A stretch of DNA of 64,000 nucleotides, from the NCBI RefSeq assembly GCF_000463115.2, contig NZ_AWFX01000011.1, positions 186,001-250,000 of the forward strand, in the 5' to 3' direction. Under the pieces are notes generated by a model, which saw only the letters and a list, made by a program, of their open reading frames with translations, was not told where the DNA came from and did no database searches. Source of the DNA: Franconibacter helveticus LMG 23732. GTDB lineage: Bacteria > Pseudomonadota > Gammaproteobacteria > Enterobacterales > Enterobacteriaceae. Made by a program: the position numbers and the translations under genes. Positions 1-9,703 of this stretch are shown here, one piece after another (position 1 is the first letter of the stretch; every line of letters begins with the position of its first letter).

Positions 1-206
1 CGTCCGCTACGCTATTTGAATCGCTGGAATATCAGTTCCCCGACAGGCATATCACTTTATGGTTCTTTCTGGTGGAAAGCTGGGAAGGCGAACCCTGGGG
101 TAAAGAAGGGCAACCGGGACGATGGGTTGCGCAAGGCGAGCTTATCGCCGACGAATTCCCGGCTGCAAATGAACCCGTAATCAATAAACTGAAACAGCAG
201 CCTTAA
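1..206 (+). CDS. mutT: 8-oxo-dGTP diphosphatase MutT, C-terminal part
   Basis: The window opens inside this gene; the last 67 codons are present and end at TAA 204-206. The visible part reads [20 protein letters not shown] and ends [12 protein letters not shown]. It matches my memory of the C-terminal third of the Nudix protein MutT, which hydrolyses 8-oxo-dGTP to 8-oxo-dGMP and so prevents A:T to C:G transversions. The Nudix box lies upstream of the window and cannot be checked. The stop overlaps the convergent yacG stop by a few bases, the arrangement expected for mutT/yacG in enterobacteria. Confidence 0.93.
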   Translation, partial: SATLFESLEYQFPDRHITLWFFLVESWEGEPWGKEGQPGRWVAQGELIADEFPAANEPVINKLKQQP

Positions 207-397
207 GGCTGCTGTTCGCTCCAGTCATCACTTTCTGAGCGATCGCCGCTGCTTGGGATCCGCTTCTCTTCATCCGCCCACTCACCCAGATCGATAAGCT
301 GGCAACGTTTGGAACAGAAAGGTCGGTAAGGGCTTTTCTCGCTCCACGCGACCGGCTTTCCGCAGGTGGGGCAGTTAACAATAGCAATATCAGACAT
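203..397 (-). CDS. yacG: DNA gyrase inhibitor / zinc-binding protein YacG
   Basis: A 64-residue protein with a four-cysteine zinc site: CPTC at residues 9-12 and CSKRC at 28-32. These are followed by the conserved [18 protein letters not shown] segment and an acidic tail. YacG binds GyrB and inhibits gyrase in E. coli (family knowledge). It is the last gene of a coaE-zapD-yacG operon, 18 bases after zapD, and ends tail-to-tail with mutT. The length is normal (65 aa in E. coli). Confidence 0.95.
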   Translation of the reverse strand: MSDIAIVNCPTCGKPVAWSEKSPYRPFCSKRCQLIDLGEWADEEKRIPSSGDRSESDDWSEQQP

Positions 398-415
398 AGA
401 TAGCTCCGGGGTTGC

Positions 416-1159
416 TTAGCAACAAGCCAGTTCAAAATCGAAACGCTCGGGTACGCGGCCATGTTCACTGTCGAGCGGCATAAAGCGAATCGCAAAGCGG
501 CTTTTATGACCAGAAACTTGCGGGTAGAGCGCATCGGTTAGTTGCAACTGCAACCGCAGAAGATCGGCATCTTCGCCGTTATCCTGATAAAAGCCGTTGA
601 GGCTGGTTTGCTTGCGAAACGGCGCGGAATGGCGAATCAGATCGAGAATCATGTCCAGCGCCTGGGTCAAAGGCTGCAAGCTTGCAAGCCAGCTATCGAC
701 CAGGCGATCGCGCTGTTCCTGGGGTATATGGAGCCACAGGTGAAGCGTAGGCAAATCGAAGCTACAGCAGCCGCCTGGAATACTCAAGCGCTGGCGCACC
801 AGCGCAATAAGCTTATCTTCACGCAGCGCCTGGCCAAGACGAGGAGCGGCCATCAAAGCGGCGCTTCGCTGCTTAAGTTCCTGACGCAACTGGGCGATGC
901 GATCGTTATCAACGCCGGGTACTTCCGCCCAGCTTTGCAGTTTGCGTTGCTGGCGTTCAAACTCTTTATGGAGCTCCGCGCGAATATCGCCGCGCTCAAA
1001 GACATCCAGCAGATCGCCAACATTGCGGAAAAAGTGCAGCGCTGTCGCGTGATCGCTGACCGGCAAATTCACTTTCATTTGCTGGATCAAAAACTCAATG
1101 CGCAGCCACGTGCGCATTTTCTCGTTCAGGGGATGTTCAAAAAGAACCTGGGTGTGCAT
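416..1159 (-). CDS. zapD: Cell division protein ZapD (Z-ring associated)
   Basis: 247 residues, the same length as E. coli ZapD (YacF). The start [20 protein letters not shown] and the end [11 protein letters not shown] match the family. ZapD is cytoplasmic and cross-links FtsZ protofilaments at the Z ring. Its ATG overlaps the coaE stop by one base (TAATG, 1157-1161), which suggests translational coupling, and yacG follows. Long open frames on the opposite strand here are shadows. Confidence 0.95.
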   Translation of the reverse strand: MHTQVLFEHPLNEKMRTWLRIEFLIQQMKVNLPVSDHATALHFFRNVGDLLDVFERGDIRAELHKEFERQQRKLQSWAEVPGVDNDRIAQLRQELKQRSAALMAAPRLGQALREDKLIALVRQRLSIPGGCCSFDLPTLHLWLHIPQEQRDRLVDSWLASLQPLTQALDMILDLIRHSAPFRKQTSLNGFYQDNGEDADLLRLQLQLTDALYPQVSGHKSRFAIRFMPLDSEHGRVPERFDFELACC

Positions 1160-1779
1160 TACCTGTTTTCCTGTTGTGCTGCCTGCGCCGCCAGATATTG
1201 ATAGCGCTGATGCAAACGTTCCACGTCTGCATCTATAGCTTCTGGCGCGCCGTTATTATTAATCACATCATCCGCAATGGCTAAGCGCGCTTCGCGCGTG
1301 GTCTGCGCGGCGAGAATCTGCTCTGCGTGCTCGCGTGATACTTTGTCCCGCAACATGGTGCGCTGGATCTGCGTTTGCGGCGTTACGTCCACCACCAGCA
1401 CACGATCGGCTCGCTTGTGTAGCTGGTTTTCAACCAGCAGCGGCACGACCCACAGCACATAGGACGAAGTAGCTTGCGCTATTTCATCGCGAGTTTGTTG
1501 CTGAATCAAAGGATGAAGCAGCGCATTGAGCCAGGCTTTCTCTTCTGGCTTAGCAAAGATCCTTTCTCTGAGCGCGCGACGATTAAGTGAGCCATCAGGA
1601 TGGAGAATAGATTGACCAAAATGCGTGGCGATAGCGTCAAGGGCGGGCTGACCGGGTTCGACAACCTGGCGGGCGATAACATCGGCATCAATAACAGTGA
1701 CGCCTAAACGAGAGAAGGCATCGGCGACAGTACTTTTTCCACTCCCAATTCCCCCCGTTAACGCGACCGTATAACCCAT
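1159..1779 (-). CDS. coaE: Dephospho-CoA kinase
   Basis: 206 residues from the ATG at 1779. A longer open frame reaches 1902, but the family starts at [22 protein letters not shown] with the P-loop GGIGSGKS at about residues 9-16, so the upstream extension is rejected. The enzyme phosphorylates the 3' hydroxyl of dephospho-CoA, the last step of CoA synthesis. The pathway's pantothenate genes (panB, panC, panD) lie about 40 kb downstream in this window. First gene of coaE-zapD-yacG, with guaC divergent. Confidence 0.95.
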   Translation of the reverse strand: MGYTVALTGGIGSGKSTVADAFSRLGVTVIDADVIARQVVEPGQPALDAIATHFGQSILHPDGSLNRRALRERIFAKPEEKAWLNALLHPLIQQQTRDEIAQATSSYVLWVVPLLVENQLHKRADRVLVVDVTPQTQIQRTMLRDKVSREHAEQILAAQTTREARLAIADDVINNNGAPEAIDADVERLHQRYQYLAAQAAQQENR

Positions 1780-1950
1780 AACGCCATCATCCAGAATGTT
1801 GTAAAAACAAAAGCATAGAAAACGGCAATGTTGACACCTCTGAAACCGGGCCTGCCGTCGGGAAAGAAAAAGCGAACCTGATGCGCTCGCTTTTCTGTCC
1901 ACAAGGTAAATTTATAGGATTGTAGCGTAAAAAAGAGCGCTTTCGCAGTC

Positions 1951-1978
1951 TTGCGGGGCCAATATTAGTGCGTATGAT
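1951..1978 (+). promoter_or_regulatory. Candidate guaC promoter
   Basis: TTGCGG (1951-1956), a 16-base spacer and TATGAT (1973-1978), about 75 bases before the guaC ATG. GC-rich sequence follows the -10 hexamer, as in stringently controlled promoters. Prediction by eye only. Confidence 0.45.
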
Positions 1979-2056
1979 AGCGTCACTGGAGTTGGCAGTT
2001 GTTCCGCCGCTTACGCTTACGTTCACGGGTTCATCGCCATTACCAGGAATCCGCTC

Positions 2057-3100
2057 ATGCGTATTGAAGAAGATCTGAAGTTAGGTTTTAAAGACGTTCT
2101 TATCCGCCCTAAACGTTCCACTCTCAAAAGCCGCTCCGAAGTTGAGCTTGCCCGTCAATTTACCTTTAAACAGTCTGGCGTTCAGTGGTCCGGCGTGCCT
2201 GTGATTGCCGCTAATATGGATACCGTGGGCACGTTCGGCATGGCGAAAGCGCTGGCGGAATTCGACATCCTGACTGCCGTACATAAACACTACAGCGTGC
2301 AGGAGTGGCAGGAATTCCTGAACGCGACGCCGGAAAGCGTATTGCAGCATGTGATTGTCTCTACCGGCACCTCCGATGCGGATTTCAATAAAACCAAAGA
2401 GATTCTGGCGCTGTCGCCCGCGCTGAAGTTTATTTGTATTGATGTCGCAAATGGTTATTCCGAGCATTTCGTGCAGTTCGTCAGCAAAGCGCGTGAAACC
2501 TGGCCTGATAAAGCCATTATTGCGGGCAATGTTGTCACTGGCGAAATGTGCGAGGAGCTGATCCTGGCTGGGGCGGATATCGTTAAAGTGGGTATCGGCC
2601 CGGGTTCAGTCTGTACCACACGCGTTAAAACCGGCGTGGGTTATCCTCAGCTTTCCGCAGTGATTGAGTGTGCCGATGCGGCGCACGGCCTCGGCGGTCG
2701 TATTATCAGCGATGGCGGCTGTACCGTGCCGGGCGATGTGGCGAAAGCGTTCGGCGGCGGCGCGGATTTCGTTATGCTGGGCGGCATGCTGGCCGGTCAT
2801 GAAGAAAGCGGCGGCACTGTCGTGGAAGAGGATGGCGAGAAATTTATGCTGTTTTATGGCATGAGCTCTGAATCTGCAATGAATCGCCACGTCGGCGGCG
2901 TTGCGCAATACCGTGCGGCAGAAGGCAAAACCGTGAAGCTTCCGCTGCGCGGCCCGGTCGAGAATACGGCTCGCGATATCCTGGGTGGTCTGCGTTCCGC
3001 CTGTACTTATGTGGGCGCTTCCCGTCTGAAAGAGCTGACTAAACGCACCACGTTTATCCGCGTCCAGGAGCAGGAAAACCGCGTTTTCAATACGCTCTGA
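2057..3100 (+). CDS. guaC: GMP reductase
   Basis: 347 residues, the normal length. It reduces GMP to IMP with NADPH, releasing ammonia, in purine salvage. It is an IMP dehydrogenase/GMP reductase barrel: the catalytic cysteine loop reads [11 protein letters not shown] near residue 186, and [29 protein letters not shown] is the phosphate-binding part. It stands alone, divergent from coaE and convergent with hofC, with a terminator hairpin between guaC and hofC. Confidence 0.97.
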   Translation: MRIEEDLKLGFKDVLIRPKRSTLKSRSEVELARQFTFKQSGVQWSGVPVIAANMDTVGTFGMAKALAEFDILTAVHKHYSVQEWQEFLNATPESVLQHVIVSTGTSDADFNKTKEILALSPALKFICIDVANGYSEHFVQFVSKARETWPDKAIIAGNVVTGEMCEELILAGADIVKVGIGPGSVCTTRVKTGVGYPQLSAVIECADAAHGLGGRIISDGGCTVPGDVAKAFGGGADFVMLGGMLAGHEESGGTVVEEDGEKFMLFYGMSSESAMNRHVGGVAQYRAAEGKTVKLPLRGPVENTARDILGGLRSACTYVGASRLKELTKRTTFIRVQEQENRVFNTL

Positions 3101-3109
3101 TGCGCTTAA

Positions 3110-3137
3110 AACCGGCGCGCCCCAGCGCCGGTTCACC
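3110..3137. terminator. Convergent terminator between guaC and hofC
   Basis: Nine-base stem AACCGGCGC / GCGCCGGTT with a short loop. Read on the minus strand it is followed by TTTT, so it suits hofC; on the plus strand the T run is poor. It overlaps the hofC stop codon. Confidence 0.6.
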
Positions 3138-4332
3138 GCATGCCGCTCATGGCATCGCCCAGATTAAACAACGGCAAATACATCGCAATGACCAGCGTGC
3201 CGATAATCAACCCAATCACAATCATCATTACAGGTTCAAGTGAAGCCGCCAGCGTTTCCGCACGCTGTTGCGTTTGCTGCGTATGCCATTGAGCAAGACG
3301 CGCCAGCATAGTATCCAGCGCGCCGGTCTCTTCGCCTGTTCTGACCATTTGCAGGCATAATGTGCTGAACACGCTTTCATTTTCCAGCGCCTGCCAAAAG
3401 GGAGAGCCCTGCGCTATTTTTTCCCGGATCTGCGCAACGGCAGTTTGCCAGAGGGGCGAAGAGAGCGTTTCCTCCACCAGGGCTAACCCTTGCAGCAAAG
3501 GAATGCCCGACTGCTGCGTCATTGTCAGCACGGTATATATCTGGCTGAGTTTCTGGCCGCGCAGCAACAAGCCGAAAAGAGGGATCCTGAGTGCGATTTT
3601 TTCTTCGGCCAGCCGACATGCCGGACGTTTACGGTAAAACGCGACAGCGGCAGCGCTCAGCAAGCCAACGCTTAACCATACCGGCGCATAACGCGTAATC
3701 CCTTCAGAAAAGGCCATTACCGCCCGCGTTATCCAGGGCAGCGGCGCTGAGAAAGAGGCATAAATCGCCGCGAACTGCGGCAGCACAAACCCTGCCATGC
3801 CCAGCGTCATCGCCAGCGCCATAATGAGGATGATAATGGGGTAGCGCAACGCTTTACCGACCATCTGGCGCAGGCGCTGCTGTTCTTCCTGCTGATTTGC
3901 CAGTTTTTCGCAGCAGATGTCGAGTTTGCCGGTCATTTCACCCGTCTGAATTAAAGAAACGGCAAGCGGCGAAAAAACCTCAGGCCAGTCTCGCATCGCC
4001 CGGGCAAGCGTTATACCGCGATGCACCTCAGCGGCGACTTGCTCCAGCAATGCGCGCCACTGGGCCGAACTTTGCTGACGAGCAAGCAGGGCCAGCCCGT
4101 CAGTAAGAGAAACGCCCGCTTGTAATAGCGTCGCCAGTTGTCGTATCACCGGCAGGCTGTGAGATATTCCCCATAGCCGTTTATTAACAGCCGCTTTGCG
4201 TAATAAAAGCGGATATAACCCCGCCTCGCTAAGACAAAGCAGCGCTCCGGAACGATCTTTTGCCCAAAGCTGGCCGCTCCGGCGCACTCCCTGATGGTTT
4301 AGCCCTTGCCAGCGCCAGAGTTGATTAGCCAT
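3133..4332 (-). CDS. hofC: Type IV pilus assembly inner-membrane platform protein HofC (PilC/GspF family)
   Basis: 399 residues (about 400 in E. coli). Two T2SSF-type repeats are visible, each with an LxxGVSLTDGLALLA-like or SGIPLLQGLALVE-like motif and EETGALD/GEMTGKLD. Hydrophobic segments lie near residues 165-190, 215-235 and at the C-terminal end. It is the platform on which the HofB ATPase would act for the PpdD pilin. The start overlaps the end of hofB by 8 bases. In E. coli these genes are silent unless Sxy and CRP act together. Confidence 0.93.
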   Translation of the reverse strand: MANQLWRWQGLNHQGVRRSGQLWAKDRSGALLCLSEAGLYPLLLRKAAVNKRLWGISHSLPVIRQLATLLQAGVSLTDGLALLARQQSSAQWRALLEQVAAEVHRGITLARAMRDWPEVFSPLAVSLIQTGEMTGKLDICCEKLANQQEEQQRLRQMVGKALRYPIIILIMALAMTLGMAGFVLPQFAAIYASFSAPLPWITRAVMAFSEGITRYAPVWLSVGLLSAAAVAFYRKRPACRLAEEKIALRIPLFGLLLRGQKLSQIYTVLTMTQQSGIPLLQGLALVEETLSSPLWQTAVAQIREKIAQGSPFWQALENESVFSTLCLQMVRTGEETGALDTMLARLAQWHTQQTQQRAETLAASLEPVMMIVIGLIIGTLVIAMYLPLFNLGDAMSGMR

Positions 4333-5704
4333 TCGGGAAACCCAGCACCCGATAAATTTCTTCCAGGGTGGTTAAGCCCTCTTCAACTGCCTGGCAGCCG
4401 CTTTCGAACAGCGAAACCATGCCTTGCTGGCGGGCCAGCGTTTCGATTTCTTGCGCAGAATGCCCTTCCTGTATCGCCAGGCGAAGCGCTGGTTCCACCG
4501 CAAGCAGTTCGAATAACGCAAGCCGCCCATAAAAACCGCCATAGCAACGTTCGCACCCGGCGGCCTGCCACTGTGGGAGAGGACGAGGAAAAAGCGTAGC
4601 TGGCAAACGTATCGGCTCTGCCTGAGCGGTTCGACAACAGGGACACAGCTTCCTTACCAGCCGCTGCGCGATAACCAGGCGTAGCGCAGAGGCCAGCATC
4701 CAGCGCGGCACGCCCATTTGCTCCAGCCTGACCAGCGTATCTGTGGTTGAGTTAGTGTGCAGCGTCGAGAGGACCAGATGCCCCGTTTGCGCCGCTTTGA
4801 TAGCAATTTCCGCCGTTTCGCCATCGCGAATTTCGCCAACCATGATGACATCCGGGTCCTGGCGGAGCAGCGCCCGAAGCACACTTTGAAAACTTAACCC
4901 CGCCTTCGGGTTAATTTGCGTCTGGTTGAGGCCGGGCAGGGGGATCTCTATCGGGTCTTCCACGCTGCAAAGATTAACCTGCGGCTTGTTCAGCGCGCCA
5001 AGGGCGCTGTAAAGCGTTACCGTTTTTCCGCTCCCCGTTGGGCCTGTCACCAGTATTAATCCCTGCGGGCTGTTCAGCGCCTGTGAAAAGTGCGCCTGCT
5101 GCTGCGCCGACATGCCCAGCGCCTCCACCTCCAGCGCCTGCTCCGTTTGCTGGAGCACGCGAAGCACGACCTTTTCTCCATGGCGGGAGGGAAGGGTCGA
5201 AAGGCGAAAAGAGACGCTTTTACCCTCAAGCTCAATGGTGAACTGACCATCCTGTGGCAGCCGGCGTTCAGCGATATCTAATTTCCCCAGTACCTTCAGG
5301 CGGGCGGTTAAGGTGAGCCCTGCTTGCACAGAGAGCGGCGCAAGGGTTTGCAGCACGCCATCAACGCGAAGCCTGACGCGACAGGCGGTTTCGCCAGGTT
5401 CGATATGAATATCCGAGGCGCGGCGCAGCAACGCCTGTTGCAGAATATGGTTTACCCGCTCTGTCGCATTGCCGTTCTCTTCCGCCAGCGCAGGCGCATT
5501 GAAAGCGGGCGTAAGCTTGTGCTTTTCAAACCTCTGCGCAGACCAGCATTCGATGTCGATATGCTTTTGCGTGGCAAAACGCAGCGCTTCCATAAATGCC
5601 TGCGCCGGAGCGTCGACAACGGCGATATGTATCGCCGTTTCATCCACAGCCAACACCAGCGCGTTGTGACGCTGGCACAGTTGGTTTAAATCATCCTTAT
5701 TCAT
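4325..5704 (-). CDS. hofB: Type IV pilus assembly ATPase HofB (PilB/GspE family)
   Basis: 459 residues (461 in E. coli). Walker A GPTGSGKT lies at residues 221-228, followed by the Asp box and the Walker B-like MVGEIRDGETAEIA with its glutamate, then the His box HLVLSTLHTN. The tetracysteine zinc motif CPCC...CERC is near the C-terminus. It is the cytoplasmic hexameric ATPase that powers pilus extension. It sits between ppdD (11-base gap) and hofC (overlap), giving ppdD-hofB-hofC. Confidence 0.94.
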   Translation of the reverse strand: MNKDDLNQLCQRHNALVLAVDETAIHIAVVDAPAQAFMEALRFATQKHIDIECWSAQRFEKHKLTPAFNAPALAEENGNATERVNHILQQALLRRASDIHIEPGETACRVRLRVDGVLQTLAPLSVQAGLTLTARLKVLGKLDIAERRLPQDGQFTIELEGKSVSFRLSTLPSRHGEKVVLRVLQQTEQALEVEALGMSAQQQAHFSQALNSPQGLILVTGPTGSGKTVTLYSALGALNKPQVNLCSVEDPIEIPLPGLNQTQINPKAGLSFQSVLRALLRQDPDVIMVGEIRDGETAEIAIKAAQTGHLVLSTLHTNSTTDTLVRLEQMGVPRWMLASALRLVIAQRLVRKLCPCCRTAQAEPIRLPATLFPRPLPQWQAAGCERCYGGFYGRLALFELLAVEPALRLAIQEGHSAQEIETLARQQGMVSLFESGCQAVEEGLTTLEEIYRVLGFPNG

Positions 5705-5715
5705 ATCGGCTCGCC

Positions 5716-6153
5716 TTATTGTCCGTCAAAGCGGAAAACATCTTCGCAGGCTTGCTGCAATGCGCCGCCGCCGGTAACAGAACAGTTTCGTTGCCATGAT
5801 TCCATGCCGTTGTTCCCGCTCCATTTCGGCGTCAGGGTCAGCGTTAAACCATTCAAGCTTTCCTGCCCTGTTACAGTAATGACGCCCGCCGCCACGCCCA
5901 TTTCAGAAATGTAGCGCGTGGTTTTAACCGCCGGAATGCCATTGCCGCCCGCGTCGCAACTGCTAACGCCGCCCCGGTCGATGGCGCAAAGTTCAATCGC
6001 CGTGCGGTACGGGGTGACGGTTTGCAGCACATCCGTCAGCGCCGCTTTGCGCAAATAGTTCTGGTAAGCGGGCACGCCGATGGCGCTCAGAATGGCGATA
6101 ATGCCGATGACCACCATCAGCTCAATAAGCGTAAAACCGCGTTGTTTATCCAT
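5716..6153 (-). CDS. ppdD: Type IV major prepilin PpdD
   Basis: 145 residues. It has a class III signal: MDKQRG before the cleavage point, then FTLIELMVVIGIIAILSAIG, with glutamate at mature position 5 as in type IV pilins. A cysteine pair near the C-terminus (SCDAGGNG and NCSVTGGG/CEDVF) would form the D-region disulphide. First gene of ppdD-hofB-hofC. A competence-type CRP-S site lies about 130 bases upstream. Confidence 0.95.
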   Translation of the reverse strand: MDKQRGFTLIELMVVIGIIAILSAIGVPAYQNYLRKAALTDVLQTVTPYRTAIELCAIDRGGVSSCDAGGNGIPAVKTTRYISEMGVAAGVITVTGQESLNGLTLTLTPKWSGNNGMESWQRNCSVTGGGALQQACEDVFRFDGQ

Positions 6154-6278
6154 AGTTCCTCCTTGTTAACAGTCGCGATACTGTGACAAGCGAAGCCGGA
6201 ATAAACGAGCAGCAAAAATGGGTTCAGGAAAGTGGATTCCAGCCTGTTTTCGTGGGTTGCAGCGAGACGAAATGAGGT

Positions 6279-6294
6279 TACGAGGCAGGTCGCA
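6279..6294 (-). promoter_or_regulatory. CRP-S (Sxy-dependent CRP) site upstream of ppdD
   Basis: On the minus strand the site reads TGCGA-N6-TCGTA, with C-G in the place of the T-A core of normal CRP sites (TGTGA-N6-TCACA). That substitution defines CRP-S sites of competence genes in gammaproteobacteria, and E. coli ppdD has such a site. It lies between the nadC terminator and ppdD. Confidence 0.7.
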
Positions 6295-6307
6295 AAATGA
6301 AGAGGAA

Positions 6308-6328
6308 GGATGGGTGAAACCCCCATCC
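6308..6328 (-). terminator. nadC terminator
   Basis: Stem GGATGGG / CCCATCC. On the minus strand it is followed by a pyrimidine-rich stretch (TTCCTCTT) just after the nadC stop at 6342. The T run is imperfect. Confidence 0.5.
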
Positions 6329-6341
6329 TTGCTGTGAGGCG

Positions 6342-7253
<912 letters not shown>

Positions 7254-7260
7254 CTAATCA

Positions 7261-7284
7261 TCAGAGTGAAACATGCTACTCTGA
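7261..7284. promoter_or_regulatory. Inverted repeat in the nadC-ampD divergent promoter region
   Basis: TCAGAGT-N10-ACTCTGA, a perfect 7-base dyad in the middle of the 87-base gap between the two divergent start codons. It could be an operator or a small stem; I do not recognise it as the box of any named regulator. Confidence 0.35.
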
Positions 7285-7319
7285 AGCGACTTTCAGTACC
7301 ATATTAAGGAGAATCTTAC

Positions 7320-7883
7320 ATGCAGCTGAGAGATGGCTGGCTGGAAGGCGTAAGGCGGCAGCCTTCGCCGCATCATGATTGCCGGCCAGAGGATGAATCC
7401 CCCTCGTTGCTGGTGGTGCATAATATCAGCCTGCCGCCTGGCGAATTTGGCGGACCATGGATAGACGCGCTGTTTGCCGGCACGCTCGACCCTGAAGCGC
7501 ACCCTTACTTCGCCGGCATCGCCCATCTGCGCGTCTCCGCGCACTGCCTGATTCGTCGCGACGGCGAAATCGTGCAATATGTTCCTTTCGATAAACGCGC
7601 ATGGCACGCAGGCATTTCACATTATCAAGGCCGCGAGCGTTGTAACGATTTTTCGATTGGCATCGAACTTGAAGGCACCGATACGCTGCCTTATACCGAC
7701 GAGCAATATCAGCAACTGGTCGCCATTACCCGCGCGCTTATCCCGCTTTATCCGCAGATTGCCGCTAATATTACAGGCCATAGCGATATTGCCCCGGAGC
7801 GTAAAACCGACCCCGGCCCGGCGTTTGACTGGGCGCGTTTTCGCGAGGCGTTAGCCTGCCAGGCTGAAAAGGAGATGAGATGA
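7320..7883 (+). CDS. ampD: 1,6-anhydro-N-acetylmuramyl-L-alanine amidase AmpD
   Basis: 187 residues. It is a cytoplasmic zinc amidase (amidase_2 fold) that removes the peptide from 1,6-anhydro-muropeptides during wall recycling. Loss of AmpD activates AmpR and induces AmpC beta-lactamase. Zinc ligands are visible: His in [10 protein letters not shown], His in [22 protein letters not shown], and the Asp of KTDPG. Overlaps ampE by 4 bases (ATGA), as in E. coli. Confidence 0.96.
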   Translation: MQLRDGWLEGVRRQPSPHHDCRPEDESPSLLVVHNISLPPGEFGGPWIDALFAGTLDPEAHPYFAGIAHLRVSAHCLIRRDGEIVQYVPFDKRAWHAGISHYQGRERCNDFSIGIELEGTDTLPYTDEQYQQLVAITRALIPLYPQIAANITGHSDIAPERKTDPGPAFDWARFREALACQAEKEMR

Positions 7884-8734
7884 CGTTATTTACGCTGCTG
7901 TTGGTTCTGTTTGCCGAACGCCTGTTTAAGCTTGGCGAGCACTGGCAGCTTGACCATCGCCTTGAGGCCTTGTTTCGCCGCCTGCGCCATTTTTCGCTGG
8001 TTCGCACGCTTGGCATGACGGTGCTGGCGATGCTGATCGTCTTTCTCTGCGTTCGCGCGTTGCAGGGGATCTTTTTTAACGTACCGCTGCTGGTGTTCTG
8101 GATCCTGCTGGGGCTGCTTTGCATCGGCGCAGGGCAGGTGCGCCTGCATTATCACGCCTATCTGAAAGCCGCCAGCCGGGATGATGTCCACGCCCGTGAC
8201 AATATGGCTTACGAATTAACGCTTATCCATGGCGTACCGCCGGATTGCGACGAGCGCGAGTACCTGCGTGAGTTACAAAACGGGCTGTTGTGGATTAACT
8301 ACCGGTTTTATCTGGCTCCGCTGTTCTGGTTTGTCGTGGGCGGGCCATGGGGGCCGGTTACCCTGATGGGCTACGCCTTTCTGCGGGCCTGGCAGACCTG
8401 GCTTGCGCGTCATCATTCGCCGCGACAGCGCCTTCACTCCGGCATTGACGCCATTCTTCACGTGGTCGATTGGGTACCGGTACGTCTGGTCGGCGTGGTG
8501 TATGCGCTGCTGGGGCATGGCGAAAAAGCGCTGCCCGCGTGGTTTGCCTCGCTTGGCGATCGTCACTCGTCGCAGTATCAGGTGCTGACGCAACTGGCGC
8601 AGTATTCGCTCGCCCGCGAACCGCACCTCGATAAAATCGCGACGCCTAAAGCCGCCGTCTCGATGGCCAAAAAGACGTCGCTGGTGGTGGTAGTGATCGT
8701 GGCGCTACTGACGATTTACGGCACGCTGGTTTAG
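7880..8734 (+). CDS. ampE: Inner membrane regulatory protein AmpE
   Basis: 284 residues, the usual length. It begins [22 protein letters not shown]. Hydrophobic segments lie near residues 40-62, 66-90, 135-165 and 260-283. An ampDE partner of unclear function, related to CobD/CbiB-like membrane proteins. It overlaps ampD and ends 12 bases from the convergent GH43 gene, with no clear terminator between them. Confidence 0.94.
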   Translation: MTLFTLLLVLFAERLFKLGEHWQLDHRLEALFRRLRHFSLVRTLGMTVLAMLIVFLCVRALQGIFFNVPLLVFWILLGLLCIGAGQVRLHYHAYLKAASRDDVHARDNMAYELTLIHGVPPDCDEREYLRELQNGLLWINYRFYLAPLFWFVVGGPWGPVTLMGYAFLRAWQTWLARHHSPRQRLHSGIDAILHVVDWVPVRLVGVVYALLGHGEKALPAWFASLGDRHSSQYQVLTQLAQYSLAREPHLDKIATPKAAVSMAKKTSLVVVVIVALLTIYGTLV

Positions 8735-8746
8735 CGTGCCGCTCGC

Positions 8747-9703
8747 TCAGGCATGATCGGCAGGAGGGACGCCGAACTGCGGCATCCCTTCTTCATCCCA
8801 GCGAATAAGCTTCAGCCGGGTATGGCGGTTCGGGTCATAGAGCGGGTCGCCTTCAATCTCCGTGTAATTACGGGCATGATAGACGAGCACATCCTCTCCC
8901 TCTTCCGTTGTGGTGAAGCTGTTATGCCCCGGTCCGTACTGGCGGTTTTCATAGCTGGTGGTAAAAACCGGCTGCGGTGATTTGTGCCAGTTTTGCGGAT
9001 CGGTTATTTGCGCCGCCATGTCTATCCAGAGCAGCCCCATGCAGTAATTCTCATCCGTCGCGCTTGCGGAGTAGCTAACGAACAGGCGCTCGCCATGCCT
9101 GAGCACCGCCGGCCCTTCGTTTACCAGAAAGCCGCGGCACTCCCAATCGAACTCCGGTTTGCTTAACATCACCGGCTCGCCTTTGAGCGTCCATGGGTTT
9201 TCCATTTCGCACAGATAAATGTTCGAGTTGCCCGGGATATCGGGCGCTTTTTGCGCCCATAAATACCAGCGCTTGCCCTGATGCTCAAACGTGGTTGCAT
9301 CCAGCGCAAAGGTATCGAACTGCGTTTTTATCTGGCCTTTTTCGACCCAACTGCCGGTGAGCGGATCGGCGTCGGCGCATTCCAGCGCGAACATCCGGTG
9401 CTGAAACATATTGAGCTTATCGAGCGCTTTGGTGGGCGCGGCGGCGTAATAGATGTACCACTTGCCCTCAATGAAATGCAGTTCCGGCGCCCAGATGAGC
9501 TCGCTCATCGGCCCGCTTGCGGGTTTACGCCATACCACGACGGGCGTTGCGTGGCGTAATCCTTCAAGCGTGGCGGCGCGACGGATTTCAAGGCGGTCAT
9601 ACTCTGGCACCGACGCGATAAAATAGTAGGCGCCGTTGTGACGCAGAATAAACGGATCGGCGCGTTGCTCAATAAAAGGATTCGGCCAGGAAGAAGGTGT
9701 CAT
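8747..9703 (-). CDS. Glycoside hydrolase family 43 enzyme (probable alpha-L-arabinofuranosidase or beta-xylosidase)
   Basis: 318 residues with no signal peptide, so probably cytoplasmic. It has the GH43 five-bladed propeller signature and all three carboxylates: the base Asp16 in RADPFIL, the pKa-modulating Asp135 in LDATTF, and the acid Glu196 in VNEGPAV. Short single-domain GH43 proteins with WAPELHFIEGKWYIYYAA and YGPGHNSF are typical of exo-arabinofuranosidases (subfamily 26-like), but xylosidase activity is possible. The start overlaps the upstream transporter stop by 4 bases, so uptake and hydrolysis are one operon. Not present between ampE and aroP in E. coli K-12 as I recall it. Confidence 0.9.
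   Translation of the reverse strand: MTPSSWPNPFIEQRADPFILRHNGAYYFIASVPEYDRLEIRRAATLEGLRHATPVVVWRKPASGPMSELIWAPELHFIEGKWYIYYAAAPTKALDKLNMFQHRMFALECADADPLTGSWVEKGQIKTQFDTFALDATTFEHQGKRWYLWAQKAPDIPGNSNIYLCEMENPWTLKGEPVMLSKPEFDWECRGFLVNEGPAVLRHGERLFVSYSASATDENYCMGLLWIDMAAQITDPQNWHKSPQPVFTTSYENRQYGPGHNSFTTTEEGEDVLVYHARNYTEIEGDPLYDPNRHTRLKLIRWDEEGMPQFGVPPADHA

Noticed and set aside
1780-1902. Upstream extension of coaE
   Set aside because: The family starts at [16 protein letters not shown]; the extra 41 residues are Cys/Arg-rich and not conserved.
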